From the NCBI RefSeq assembly GCF_003383095.1, contig NZ_PSYW01000001.1:1-64000 (forward strand): DNA of 64,000 bases, written 5' to 3'. Below the pieces are notes generated by a model. That model did no database searches. It was given only the letters and a program-made list of their open reading frames with translations, and had not been told where the DNA came from. The position numbers were made by a program, and so were the translations under genes. This DNA comes from Haloferax sp. Atlit-12N. Its GTDB lineage: Archaea > Halobacteriota > Halobacteria > Halobacteriales > Haloferacaceae. This document shows, piece after piece, positions 35,767 through 44,247 of the stretch (its first letter is position 1; every line of letters starts with the position of its first letter).

Positions 35767-37053
35767 TCAGGGCCAGAGGCCGCGGTGTTCGTGGGCCTCG
35801 GAGACGCGTTCGAGCGCGACCATGTAGGCGGCGTCGCGCCACGTCACGTCGTGTTCCTCGACGCGCTCGCGGACGGCGTTCCACGCGCGGAGCATCTCGG
35901 TCTCCAGTTCGTCGTGGACGCGTTCGAGCGACCACGAGCGGTGGTTGAGGTCCTGCAACCACTCGAAGTACGAGACGGTGACGCCGCCGGCGTTGGCGAG
36001 GATGTCGGGGACGACCGGAATCTCGCGCGCCTCGAAGATTTCGCCCGCGGCCGACGTGGTCGGGCCGTTCGCGCCCTCGACGATGAGGTTCGCCTGCACG
36101 TCGCGGGCGTTCTCGGCGGTCAGGACGTTGCCGACGGCGGCCGGGATGAGCACGTCAACGTCGAGTTCGAGGAGTTCCTCGTTCGAGAGCTTCCGCGGCG
36201 CGTCGTACTTCATGACCGCCTCGGGCTCTTCCTCGTGGGTCGGCACGTCGCGGGTGTCGAGGCCGTCGGGGTCGTAGATGGCCCCGTTCACGTCGGAGAC
36301 GGCGACGACCGTCGCGCCCTCGTCGTCGAGGAGTCGCGCGGCGGGCGCGCCGACCGAACCGAACCCCTGTACCGCGACGGTCGTGTCTTCGATGTCCCAG
36401 TCGAGGTAGTCGATGGCCTCGCGGGCGATGATGGCGACGGAGCGGCCGGGCGCGGTGTCGCGGCCCTTGCTCCCGCCGACGACTGGCGGCTTACCCGTCA
36501 CGACGCCGGGCGTCGTCTCGCCTTCCTGCATCGAGTAGGCGTCCATGAACCACGCCATCGTCTGGGCGTCGGTGCCCATGTCGGGCGCGGGGATGTCCTT
36601 CGTGGGGCCGATGAAGGGCCGAAGCTCCTCTGCGAACCGGCGGGTGAGTCGCTCTTTCTCGTCGGTCGAGAGGTCCTTGGGGTCGACGACGATGCCGCCT
36701 TTCCCGCCGCCGAACGGGAGGTCCATCACCGCGCACTTCCACGTCATCCACATCGAGAGCCCGATGCACTCGGCTTCGGTCACACCGGGGTGGAACCGGA
36801 GGCCACCCTTGTAGGGGCCGCGGACGCTGTCGTGCTGGGCGCGGTAGCCGGTGTAGACCGCGGTCGAGCCGTCGTCGCGTTCGAGGGGCACCGAGACGCG
36901 GTGGACCTGATTCGGGTGTCGGAGCCGCTCGATGACGCCGGGGTCCACGTCGAGGTGCGCCGCCGCGCGTTCGAGCTGTCGGCGGGCCGTCTCGAGGGCT
37001 GTCTCTTCCGTCGGTTCGTCGTCCGTCGCGGTGGGTGGTGCTGCGGATGCCAT
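35767..37053 (-). CDS. gdhA: Glutamate dehydrogenase (second paralog)
   Basis: A 428-residue enzyme with the same landmarks as the first paralog: [55 protein letters not shown] and [15 protein letters not shown]. Its N-terminal 25 residues are more acidic. Two GDH isozymes in one neighbourhood suggest separate anabolic and catabolic roles. The symbol is a tentative paralog label. It heads a likely operon with citE; a TATA-like CATTATAATTATCC lies in the AT-rich intergenic region upstream. Confidence 0.93.
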   Translation of the reverse strand: MASAAPPTATDDEPTEETALETARRQLERAAAHLDVDPGVIERLRHPNQVHRVSVPLERDDGSTAVYTGYRAQHDSVRGPYKGGLRFHPGVTEAECIGLSMWMTWKCAVMDLPFGGGKGGIVVDPKDLSTDEKERLTRRFAEELRPFIGPTKDIPAPDMGTDAQTMAWFMDAYSMQEGETTPGVVTGKPPVVGGSKGRDTAPGRSVAIIAREAIDYLDWDIEDTTVAVQGFGSVGAPAARLLDDEGATVVAVSDVNGAIYDPDGLDTRDVPTHEEEPEAVMKYDAPRKLSNEELLELDVDVLIPAAVGNVLTAENARDVQANLIVEGANGPTTSAAGEIFEAREIPVVPDILANAGGVTVSYFEWLQDLNHRSWSLERVHDELETEMLRAWNAVRERVEEHDVTWRDAAYMVALERVSEAHEHRGLWP

Positions 37054-37236
37054 GATGGTTCGTGCCGGGCGGATGCCGGCTGAGCCGGGAGACAGACGCG
37101 CTGTCCCGCGCCCGCCGAGGCCGACAAATCGGCCGCTATCGGGCGCTTTCGCAATCCTCTATTGTGGATAATTATAATGGTTGTTATCTAGTTTCGCTCG
37201 GGGCAATAGTTGTCACACGGGAGGGTCGATCGGCAC

Positions 37237-37249
37237 GATTTTATCACGG
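37237..37249 (+). promoter_or_regulatory. TATA box of the MaoC gene
   Basis: GATTTTATCACGG lies about 27 nt before the ATG at 37268 and supports that start over the longer ORF. Confidence 0.6.
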
Positions 37250-37267
37250 TCTATCACACGTTCCGAC

Positions 37268-37738
37268 ATGACCGGGCTGTACTACGAGGAGTTCGAGGTC
37301 GGTCAGACCATCGAACACGAAAAGCGCCGCACCGTCTCGGAGTCGGACAACCAGCGCTTCTGCGACATGACGATGAACCAGCAGCCGCTCCACCTCGACG
37401 CCGAGTTCGCGGGCGACTCGCAGTTCGGCGAGCGACTGGTCAACGGCCTCTACACGATGAGCCTCGCGGTCGGCCTCTCGGTTCCCGACACGACCGACGG
37501 GACCATCGTGGCGAATCTCAGCTACGACGACGTGTCCCACCCGAACCCGGTGTTCCACGGCGACACGCTCCGGGCGCAGACGACCGTCCTCGACAAGCGC
37601 GAGACCTCCGACGGCGAGCGCGGCGTGGTGACGATGAAAGTCGAGGTGTTCAACCAGGACGACGACCTCGTCTGCGAGTTCGAGCGGACGGCGCTGTCGC
37701 TGAAACGCGAGTTCGCCGCCGACGCGGACGACTCTTGA
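37268..37738 (+). CDS. MaoC-family dehydratase/hydratase
   Basis: A 156-residue hot-dog-fold protein: YYEEFEVGQTIEHEKRRTVSESDNQRFCDMTMNQQPLHLD, the Asn/Gln-His pattern typical of (R)-specific enoyl-CoA or mesaconyl-CoA hydratases, and GERLVNGLYTMSLAVGL. The reaction adds water to an unsaturated acyl-CoA. It is divergent from gdhA, and near citE. This combination recalls the enzymes of the methylaspartate cycle, but no mutase or ammonia-lyase is present here. Confidence 0.82.
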   Translation: MTGLYYEEFEVGQTIEHEKRRTVSESDNQRFCDMTMNQQPLHLDAEFAGDSQFGERLVNGLYTMSLAVGLSVPDTTDGTIVANLSYDDVSHPNPVFHGDTLRAQTTVLDKRETSDGERGVVTMKVEVFNQDDDLVCEFERTALSLKREFAADADDS

Positions 37739-37801
37739 GTCGGCGACGAAGTCCTCCGCACCCACCCGCACCGTTTTCTCCCCGGCGTCGCTAAGCCGGA
37801 T

Positions 37802-38257
37802 ATGGATTTCGACGGCCTCTCCGCGCGGACCGCGTCGGTCGCCGACCGGACCGCTTCCGCCGCCGCCCGCGCCCCCGAACCGGCGACCATCGCCCGGGTC
37901 GGCCTCGGCGCGATGGTGTTCGCCGCGGGCGTCCACAAGCTTCTGGACCCACTTTCGTGGTCGGCCTACGTCGTCCCGTGGCTCGCGCCGCTGCTCGTCG
38001 TCTCGCCGGTGACGTTCATGCTCGTAAACGGCGTCCTCGAAGTCGGCTTCGGCGCGGCCATCGTCGCCGACCGCTACACCGCTTTTGCGAGCGCCGTCGC
38101 GGCCGTCTCGCTGTCGGCGACGTGTCTCTATCTCGCGGTCATCTTCGTCGTAGAAGGCGGGCTGTTCGGCGACGTGCTCGCCCGCGACATCGGGCTGGCG
38201 GGACTCGCGTGGGCCGTCTTGGTCGAGTCGCTCCGGCGGCCTACCCGAACACCGTGA
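37802..38257 (+). CDS. DoxX-like membrane protein
   Basis: A 151-residue protein with four hydrophobic segments (ARVGLGAMVFAAGVHKLLDP, VSPVTFMLVNGVLEVGFGAAIV, FASAVAAVSLSATCLYLAVIFVVEGG, AGLAWAVLV). The first helix with GxHKLxDPxxWxxYVxPWLAP fits DoxX-like proteins, which act in thiol or quinone redox chemistry. Function unknown here. It overlaps the 3' end of the convergent next gene by 17 nt. Confidence 0.72.
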   Translation: MDFDGLSARTASVADRTASAAARAPEPATIARVGLGAMVFAAGVHKLLDPLSWSAYVVPWLAPLLVVSPVTFMLVNGVLEVGFGAAIVADRYTAFASAVAAVSLSATCLYLAVIFVVEGGLFGDVLARDIGLAGLAWAVLVESLRRPTRTP

Positions 38258-38600
38258 CGAGGATGAGCTGGGTGTTCATCAGCCCGGCGACGCCCCACGG
38301 GACGGCCACACCGATGGGAATCGCCCCGCGGTAGCGACTGGGGAGGACGCGCCACGCGACCACCGCGACCGCGAGGACGACGAGTTTCAGAGAGATGAGC
38401 GCGCCCACCGGACCGAGCGCGGGGATGAGCGCGAGGACGACGGGATTCAGTTCGGCGAGGCCCCGGCCGAGTCCGTAGAGCGTCGTCAACACGTCGAGGA
38501 CGAACGCCAGCATCGTCACGGTCCAGAGGACGTGCTCGTCGCTCACCGCGTGTGCGAGTACCGCTCGGGGCGTCTCGGGAAGGGGAACTTCGTGGCTCAT
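38241..38600 (-). CDS. DUF5658-like membrane protein
   Basis: A 119-residue protein with a Pro-rich N terminus and four helices (VLWTVTMLAFVLDVLTTLYGLGRGLAELNP; ALGPVGALISLKLVVLAVAV; AIPIGVAVPWGVAGLMNTQLILV). The DxxTTxxxLxxGxxExNPV pattern resembles DUF5658, a common haloarchaeal integral membrane family of unknown role. Its end overlaps the convergent DoxX-like gene. Confidence 0.65.
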   Translation of the reverse strand: MSHEVPLPETPRAVLAHAVSDEHVLWTVTMLAFVLDVLTTLYGLGRGLAELNPVVLALIPALGPVGALISLKLVVLAVAVVAWRVLPSRYRGAIPIGVAVPWGVAGLMNTQLILVTVFG

Positions 38601-38788
38601 GGCGGGCTATCGGCAGGCGACGGTTCCCGATGTCGCGGCGAGACTGTCGGGGCGCGATGGGCTGGACGGAACGGGAGTCGGCCGACGATGATGTCCGTAG
38701 CACCGCCGCCGTCCTCAGTACGAACTGCTTAGGTCAGTTACTGTGAGATTACCCGCCGGAAAAACGGAGCATTAACCGTCGAGCCGGC

Positions 38789-40534
38789 TCAGAGCACCGT
38801 TCCGTGCTTCTTGTCCGGGAGCGACTTGTCCACGTCGGCGTAGAACTCGAAGCGGGCGACCAGTTCGTCGCGGAGGTTCGACGGCGGGACGATTTCGTCG
38901 ATGACGACCTCGCTCGCCATCCGGTGGGCGTCGATGTCCTCGCGGTACTCCTCGCGGAGTTCGTCTTCCATCCGGGCCCGCTCTTCGGGGTCGTCGACGT
39001 CGGCGAGTTTGTTCGCGTACACCGCGTTGATAGCGGCTTCGGGGCCCATGATACCGATTTCGCCCGAGGGAAGCGCGATGACACTCTCCGGGTCGTAGGC
39101 GGGGCCGCCCATGGCGTAGATGCCCGCGCCGTAGGCCTTCCGCACGATGACGGTCTGTTTGGGCACCGTCGCCGACGAGGTGGCGTAGATGAACTTCTTG
39201 CCCTTCTCCAGGATGGCGTCCTTTTCGACCTGCGACCCGGCCATGAAGCCGGGCGTGTCACAGAGGTAGAGGAGCGGAATCTCGTAGGCGTCGCAGGTCC
39301 AGATGAACTCCGCGGCCTTCTCGGCGGCGTCGGGGAAGATGGCTCCCGACCGCTCCGTGGGCTGGTTGGCGACGATGCCGACCGGCCGGCCGTCGATGCG
39401 GGCGAACGCGGTGACGATTTCCTTGCCGTAGTCGGGTTTCAGTTCGAACACCGACTCCGCGTCGACGACGCGCTCGATGAGGTCGTGGGCGTCGTAGGGG
39501 CGGTTCGGCGACTCGGGAATGAGTTCGTCGATGCCGTCGGGCGAGTACCGCGGCGGTTTCGACTCGGAGCGCGGCGGCTTCTCGCCGGCCTTGTCGGGGA
39601 GGTAGGTGACGAGTTGCGAGACGAGTTCGCGGGCGTGCGCCTCGTCGCGGGCGACGAGGTCGGCGCTCCCGGACTCCTCGGCGTGCATCCGCGCGCCGCC
39701 GAGGTCCTGCATGGAAATCTCCTCGCCGGTGACCATCTTCACCATGCGCGGCGAGGCGATGGCCATCGCGGACATCCCCTCGACCATGATGGTGAAGTCG
39801 GCGAAGACGGGCGTGTAGGCCGCGCCGGCGATACACGGCCCGTAGAGGACGCATATCTGGGGGACGTACCCCGAGAGCATCGAGTGGTTGTAGTAGTACT
39901 TCCCGATGCCCTCGCGGTTGGCGAAGAAGCCGGTCTGCTGGTCGATGCGACCGCCCGAGGAGTCCATCAGGTAGAGCACCGGCTTGCCGGTCTTGAGCGC
40001 CCGCTGCTGCATGCGGAGGAACTTCTCGACGCCGCGGCGGGCCATCGACCCGGCCTTGACGGTGAAGTCGTTGGCCATGAAGTGGAGGTCGCGGCCCTCG
40101 AACTCGGCGGCTCCCGTGAGGAGGCCGTCGCCCGGTAAGCGGGTGTTCGGGTCCGCCTCGTCGACCTCGGGGGAGTTTTCGTGCCACGAGTCGAAGTTGG
40201 CGAACTTGCCGTCTTCGAACTTCAGACCCTCCGGGAACCAGAGGTCGAGGCGGTCGCGGACGAACAGTTTGCCGGACTCCGGCAGTCGCTGTTTGTACTT
40301 CTCGGGCCCGCCGCCGAGGACGTCCGCAATCTCCTCGCGGAGTTTCTCCTCGCGCTCTGTGGGTCCCATGTCGTCGTCCAGCGGGAAGGCGTCCGCGGGC
40401 GGTTCGGCGTCCGCGACGGCCTCCTCGCCGTCGCCGACGAAGACGTTCACGTCCGTCCCGAGGTGTCGCGCCAGCGCGCTGGCGATGGCCTCGGCCTCGT
40501 CGCCGGTCGCGCCGTCGCCGATTCTGACCTTCAT
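38789..40534 (-). CDS. pccB: Acyl-CoA (propionyl-type) carboxylase carboxyltransferase subunit
   Basis: A 581-residue carboxyltransferase that moves CO2 from biotin to acyl-CoA. Landmarks: GLLTGAAEFEGRDLHFMANDFTVKAGSM, MDSSGGRIDQQTG, YGPCIAGAAYTPVFADFTIMV, NQPTERSGAIFPDAAEKAAEFI, LCDTPGFMAGSQVEKDAILEKGKKFI and GGPAYDPESVIALPSGEIGIMGPEAAINAVY. Acetyl versus propionyl preference cannot be read. The biotin carboxylase subunit is not in the window. The upstream 250 bp contain an 8-bp perfect palindrome. Confidence 0.92.
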   Translation of the reverse strand: MKVRIGDGATGDEAEAIASALARHLGTDVNVFVGDGEEAVADAEPPADAFPLDDDMGPTEREEKLREEIADVLGGGPEKYKQRLPESGKLFVRDRLDLWFPEGLKFEDGKFANFDSWHENSPEVDEADPNTRLPGDGLLTGAAEFEGRDLHFMANDFTVKAGSMARRGVEKFLRMQQRALKTGKPVLYLMDSSGGRIDQQTGFFANREGIGKYYYNHSMLSGYVPQICVLYGPCIAGAAYTPVFADFTIMVEGMSAMAIASPRMVKMVTGEEISMQDLGGARMHAEESGSADLVARDEAHARELVSQLVTYLPDKAGEKPPRSESKPPRYSPDGIDELIPESPNRPYDAHDLIERVVDAESVFELKPDYGKEIVTAFARIDGRPVGIVANQPTERSGAIFPDAAEKAAEFIWTCDAYEIPLLYLCDTPGFMAGSQVEKDAILEKGKKFIYATSSATVPKQTVIVRKAYGAGIYAMGGPAYDPESVIALPSGEIGIMGPEAAINAVYANKLADVDDPEERARMEDELREEYREDIDAHRMASEVVIDEIVPPSNLRDELVARFEFYADVDKSLPDKKHGTVL

Positions 40535-40622
40535 ACTCGGTGATGCACCACCGTATTCAAAATGGTTTTCCATGCACGATTTGCCAGTCGGCCCATTGGA
40601 GGCCGGTGGCAGTCTGGTCTGA

Positions 40623-40641
40623 GACTGGTCCAAGACCAGTC
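40623..40641. promoter_or_regulatory. Perfect palindrome upstream of the acyl-CoA carboxylase gene
   Basis: GACTGGTC, three bases CAA, then GACCAGTC form a perfect 8-bp inverted repeat about 90 bp upstream of the ATG. A degenerate copy (AGTCTGGTC) lies just to the left. It could be an operator or an RNA hairpin; the regulator is unknown. Confidence 0.5.
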
Positions 40642-40750
40642 GCTATCGACTGCGGAGTCCGTGGAAAACGAGTGTGCCCGGTCGTTTCAGTTCGCTCGAT
40701 GCGGTTGGTGCGGTTACTGCAGTCGGCACGTCCGGCGTGCCCAGCACGTC

Positions 40751-40770
40751 AGACCCGTGAGTAGACGGGT
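40751..40770 (-). terminator. Hairpin after fbp
   Basis: GACCCGT and ACGGGTC pair around a 6-nt loop (GAGTAG), 14 bp past the fbp stop in the direction of transcription. No T-run follows, so its role in termination is uncertain. Confidence 0.35.
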
Positions 40771-40783
40771 CGGTCGCGCACGC

Positions 40784-41677
40784 TCAGTCCAGCGCCGCTT
40801 CGAGTTTCGCCACGAGGTCGGTGTTGCCGACGTACATCGGGGTCCGCGCGTGGAGGTCGTCTTTGTCCACGTCGAGGAGCGACTTCGCGCCGTCGGAGGT
40901 CGCGCCGCCGGCCGTCTCGATGACGTAGCCGATGGGGTAGCCCTCGAACTGGACGCGGAGTTTGCCCTCGGGCGCGGACTCCAACGTGGGGTACGCGAAG
41001 ATGCCGCCGTAGGTCAGAATCTGGTTCACGTCGCCGATCATCGACCCGCCGTAGCGGAGCTTTCGCGAGGCGTCCTGTTCGACCTCGCGGGCGAACGCCT
41101 CGAAGTCGTCGGTCCAGTCGGGAACGCGGCCGCCGAAGCCGTAGACCGACCCCTCGTCGGGGAGGGTGACGTCCTCGCGGACGAGCTCGTGGCTCGCGTC
41201 GTCGTGGATGACGTACTCGTCGACGGTCCCGTTGCGGGCGACGACCATCGTCATGACGGGGCCGTAGAGAACGTAGCCGGCGGCGACGAGGTCGCGGCCG
41301 TGGGCCGGAAGCGGGGACTCGTACACCGCGAAGATGGTCCCCATCGTGTTGTTCGGCTTCAGGTTCGACGAGCCGTCGAGGGGGTCCACCGCGACTGACA
41401 GCCGACCGGTGCCCACGTCGACGGATTCGGGGCGCTCTTCGCTGGCGTACTCGCCGACGCCTTCGAGCGCACCGATGCGCTCGCAGAGGAGGTCGTCCGC
41501 GAACACGTCGGCGGCCATCTGCGTCTCGCCGCTCGGGTTCTCGTCTTCGGCGGCGACGCGGCGGCCGGGCAGGCCGGTTCGAATCTCGGGCGCGGTGCTC
41601 GCGATGACGTCGACCACGCCGTCGATGGTCTGCACGTCGCGGGCGGTGTCGGCGGTGTTGATGTCCGTCGTCGCCAT
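40784..41677 (-). CDS. fbp: Fructose-1,6-bisphosphatase (class I)
   Basis: Gluconeogenic removal of the C1 phosphate. A 297-residue enzyme with the metal and sugar motif [13 protein letters not shown] at about 100-112, an earlier [20 protein letters not shown] (metal-binding Glu/Asp), and a Lys/Gly-rich [23 protein letters not shown] 41677 is in a TGATG overlap with a 43-codon upstream ORF, arguing for coupled translation. A GTG at 41686 is the only longer alternative. Confidence 0.93.
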   Translation of the reverse strand: MATTDINTADTARDVQTIDGVVDVIASTAPEIRTGLPGRRVAAEDENPSGETQMAADVFADDLLCERIGALEGVGEYASEERPESVDVGTGRLSVAVDPLDGSSNLKPNNTMGTIFAVYESPLPAHGRDLVAAGYVLYGPVMTMVVARNGTVDEYVIHDDASHELVREDVTLPDEGSVYGFGGRVPDWTDDFEAFAREVEQDASRKLRYGGSMIGDVNQILTYGGIFAYPTLESAPEGKLRVQFEGYPIGYVIETAGGATSDGAKSLLDVDKDDLHARTPMYVGNTDLVAKLEAALD

Positions 41678-41808
41678 CAGGCCCACCCCTCGGAGCGTCG
41701 GCGGGTCGGGCGTGAATCGTCGGCGAGGCGGGAACGTTCCCCGAGCGTCGTCGGGGCGGGAGATACCGTCTGCGGGGAGTCGACGGCTGTGTCGGAACCG
41801 GGCATCAT
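41677..41808 (-). CDS. 43-residue leader ORF translationally coupled to fbp
   Basis: Starts with ATGATG at 41808, immediately downstream of a strong TATA (TTTTATATAGG), and ends with a TGA that shares its A with the fbp ATG (TGATG). The peptide [20 protein letters not shown]... is Ser/Pro/Arg-rich without a known domain. It may be a real micro-protein, or a leader whose translation sets fbp expression. Positional evidence is strong; conservation is untested. Confidence 0.55.
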   Translation of the reverse strand: MMPGSDTAVDSPQTVSPAPTTLGERSRLADDSRPTRRRSEGWA

Positions 41809-41830
41809 CTGATTCAAAGTGGTGTAACTA

Positions 41831-41842
41831 CCTATATAAAAG
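41831..41842 (-). promoter_or_regulatory. TATA box of the fbp leader transcript
   Basis: CTTTTATATAGG on the minus strand is about 28 nt before ATG 41808, giving a leaderless transcript that begins with the 43-codon ORF. Confidence 0.7.
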
Positions 41843-41976
41843 CTACGTCTAGAGTGGTTTAGGAGATATTGCCGAATTCGACCGTTATGGGGTCCGTAAC
41901 GAAATATTACGGCAAATGATTCTCCGAATGAAAATTACTACTCAGATAGTAAAAATTCGGGAGCGTGGTGGGCGCT

Positions 41977-42903
41977 CTACTCCATCGCGTCGCGCGCCTG
42001 CGTCTTCCACGTACTGACGACGGTCGGGTCGATTCGGAGGGCATCGGCGACGTGTTCCGGGTCGGCGGTGGCGAGTCGCCTGACGGAGCGGACGCCCGCC
42101 TCGGCGAGCAGTTCGGCGTCGGTCTCGTCGATGTCGGCGAGCGTCGTCAGCGGCTTCGGCTTCGACCGCTCTCGCCACGCCGCCTCGGCCGCGAGCGCGT
42201 CGCCCGACCCGTCGGCTGACGCGCCCGTCGTCTCCCGCCCGCTCGGCGTCCAATCACCCGACTCCGTCGGTTTCGAGCGCGCGTTCGCGTCGTCGTCCGA
42301 CCCCGACGGCGTCCAGTCGCCGTCTCGCGCCGGGCCGCTCGTCTCCGTCGCTTCGGCCCGGCCGTCCGGGGTCCAATCGCCGGAGTCGCCGTCGCCGTCG
42401 GCCGCGCCGTCGGTCGCATCCCAGTCACCCGAACTCGCGGCGACCCACGCGCGCTCGTCGTCGCCCAGTCCGCGAACCTGCGAGGAGCGGCGGTCGAGGT
42501 CGTCGCCGGAGTTGAACGACCACGAAAGGGAGTGCCAGCGCCGAATCTTCGCCGCCACGCCGGGATTCGTCCCGGCGGCGACGAGGTCGCGGTAGCACAC
42601 CTCGCCGTCGACGATGGCGTCCACGTCGATGTTCGACTCGGCGAGGGATTCGGCGGTCGCCGGGCCGACGTACTTCAGGTCCTGTAGCTCGGTCGGGACC
42701 GCGTCGCTCGCGCGAGCACCTCGCGGTCTGAGCAGGTGTGTCAGCGCCTCGTCGGGGTTCGACGGCCCCTCGTCCGCTTCGTCCGCCTCGTTTGCCCGGT
42801 TCGTACCCTCGCCGTCGCTCCGGCGCGCGTCCGAGACGGCTTCCCCTCCGTCCCCGCCCGCGTCGTCTTCGTCGTGTCTGCCGGCGTCATTCACCCCAAT
42901 CAC
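41977..42903 (-). CDS. Helix-hairpin-helix protein with GDW repeats
   Basis: A 308-residue protein. Residues about 70-125 ([28 protein letters not shown]...[13 protein letters not shown]) and about 252-305 ([37 protein letters not shown]) look like helix-hairpin-helix DNA-binding units. Between them is an acidic disordered linker with four GDW tetrapeptide repeats at about 159, 175, 195 and 216 ([28 protein letters not shown]). It probably binds DNA non-specifically; partner unknown. The start is GTG; no ATG in frame fits better. Confidence 0.7.
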   Translation of the reverse strand: MIGVNDAGRHDEDDAGGDGGEAVSDARRSDGEGTNRANEADEADEGPSNPDEALTHLLRPRGARASDAVPTELQDLKYVGPATAESLAESNIDVDAIVDGEVCYRDLVAAGTNPGVAAKIRRWHSLSWSFNSGDDLDRRSSQVRGLGDDERAWVAASSGDWDATDGAADGDGDSGDWTPDGRAEATETSGPARDGDWTPSGSDDDANARSKPTESGDWTPSGRETTGASADGSGDALAAEAAWRERSKPKPLTTLADIDETDAELLAEAGVRSVRRLATADPEHVADALRIDPTVVSTWKTQARDAME

Positions 42904-42983
42904 CGTTGCATATCCCCATTCTTGCGCCCGACTTGAGTCTTCCCGTGATAGTCACGAGTCTGTCACTATTCCGAACGCATCGG

Positions 42984-42994
42984 CAAGTTTTACC
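42984..42994 (+). promoter_or_regulatory. TATA box of hbd
   Basis: AAGTTTTACC lies about 27 nt before the ATG at 43019. Confidence 0.5.
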
Positions 42995-43018
42995 TCCCCA
43001 CCTCGCGCAGACCCGGAC

Positions 43019-43879
43019 ATGTACGATACCGAAGATATCGACACGGTGGGCGTCGTCGGCGCGGGAACGATGGGCAACGGCATCGCGCAGGTGGCCGCGA
43101 TGGCCGGCTACGACGTGGTCATGCGCGACCTCGAAACGGAGTACGTCGAACGCGGCCTGTCGGCAATCGACGACAGTCTCTCGCGGTTCGTCTCGAAGGA
43201 GAAACTGACCGAGGACGAAGCCGACGCGACAAAGGGGCGCGTTTCGGGAACGACCGAACTCGCGGACCTCGCCGACTGCGACCTCGTGGTCGAGGCGGCC
43301 GTCGAGAACATGGACGTCAAGCGCGACATCTTCGCCGACCTCGACGACATCGTCCCCGAGGGCGTCGTGCTGGCGACGAACACCAGCACGCTCTCAATCA
43401 CGACCATCGCGGCCGCGACGGAGCGACCCGAACTCGTCGTGGGCCTCCACTTCATGAACCCCGTTCCGATTATGAAGGGCGTCGAGGTCGTCCGCGGCGA
43501 GAAGACCGACGACGAGGTCGTCGCGTTCGCCCACGACTTCTCCGAGGCCCTCGGCAAGGAGACGTGGGAGTCTGACGACAAGCCCGGTTTCGTCACCAAC
43601 CGCATTCTCATGCCGTGGCTCAACGAGGGCATCCGCGCCTACGACGAGGGCGTCGCCTCCAAGGAGGACATCGACCGTGGCATGACTCTCGGCACGAACG
43701 TCCCGATGGGGCCGCTCACCCTCGCGGACCACATCGGCCTCGACATCTGTCTGGACGCCTCCGAGACGCTGTTCGAGGAACTCGGCGACCGCTACAAGCC
43801 GGCGTACCTGCTCAAGCGCAAGGTTGCGGCGGGCGACCTCGGCAAAAAGACGGGCAAGGGCTTCTACGAGTACGACTAA
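43019..43879 (+). CDS. hbd: 3-hydroxyacyl-CoA dehydrogenase
   Basis: A 286-residue NAD-dependent enzyme that oxidises or reduces 3-hydroxyacyl-CoA. Landmarks: the Rossmann [31 protein letters not shown]-type [49 protein letters not shown] with the catalytic His, and the C-terminal dimer motif [10 protein letters not shown]...TGKGFYEYD. It is alone in its transcript, with a TATA-like AAGTTTTACC about 27 nt upstream. Likely involved in beta-oxidation or polyhydroxyalkanoate metabolism. Confidence 0.93.
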   Translation: MYDTEDIDTVGVVGAGTMGNGIAQVAAMAGYDVVMRDLETEYVERGLSAIDDSLSRFVSKEKLTEDEADATKGRVSGTTELADLADCDLVVEAAVENMDVKRDIFADLDDIVPEGVVLATNTSTLSITTIAAATERPELVVGLHFMNPVPIMKGVEVVRGEKTDDEVVAFAHDFSEALGKETWESDDKPGFVTNRILMPWLNEGIRAYDEGVASKEDIDRGMTLGTNVPMGPLTLADHIGLDICLDASETLFEELGDRYKPAYLLKRKVAAGDLGKKTGKGFYEYD

Positions 43880-44136
43880 CGGCGCTCTCTGGTCGCCGCC
43901 GTCTTCGACGCCGACGCCGACCCCGGCCCGCGGCGATAGCGCATCACTCCGGCACCGACAGCCCCCGCGACGAGAAATAGCCCGCCGAGTCCCGCCAGCG
44001 CCACCGCCAACCCTTCGACGGTCTGCGAGCCGGCAGCGGCGGCGAAGGCGAGGAGTGCGCCGAACAGGAACACGGCGGCGACGAATCCGCCGACGAAGAG
44101 GACGAACGACGGCGAGAGGTAGTCGTCTGCGGGCAT
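43876..44136 (-). CDS. Small two-helix membrane protein
   Basis: An 86-residue protein with two hydrophobic hairpins ([24 protein letters not shown] and [23 protein letters not shown]) and a basic C-terminal tail (YRRGPGS...RERR). No recognised function. It overlaps the 3' end of hbd by 4 nt on the opposite strand and is divergent from the ABC operon, so it may be a separate unit. Confidence 0.55.
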   Translation of the reverse strand: MPADDYLSPSFVLFVGGFVAAVFLFGALLAFAAAAGSQTVEGLAVALAGLGGLFLVAGAVGAGVMRYRRGPGSASASKTAATRERR

Positions 44137-44213
44137 ACCCTCACCTTGGCCGCGGGGAGACGAAACTGTTGCCCCGCGAAGGGGAAGGCTATCAATCCTG
44201 AAATCCCGCGCGA

Positions 44214-44226
44214 ACCCTTTTATCCC
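44214..44226 (+). promoter_or_regulatory. TATA box of the ABC transporter operon
   Basis: ACCCTTTTATCCC lies about 27 nt before the ATPase ATG, so the operon is probably leaderless. Confidence 0.6.
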
Positions 44227-44247
44227 GTCCCGCGTGAAGGTCTCTCA

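Noticed and set aside
41881..41920. CCGTAA/TTACGG inverted repeat upstream of the fbp promoter
   Set aside because: A 6-bp stem in AT-rich DNA is likely by chance, and its position relative to either promoter gives no clear role.
42614..43018. N-terminal extension of the hbd ORF
   Set aside because: The upstream part is Ser/Ala/Pro-rich shadow of the HhH gene; the TATA spacing supports the ATG at 43019.
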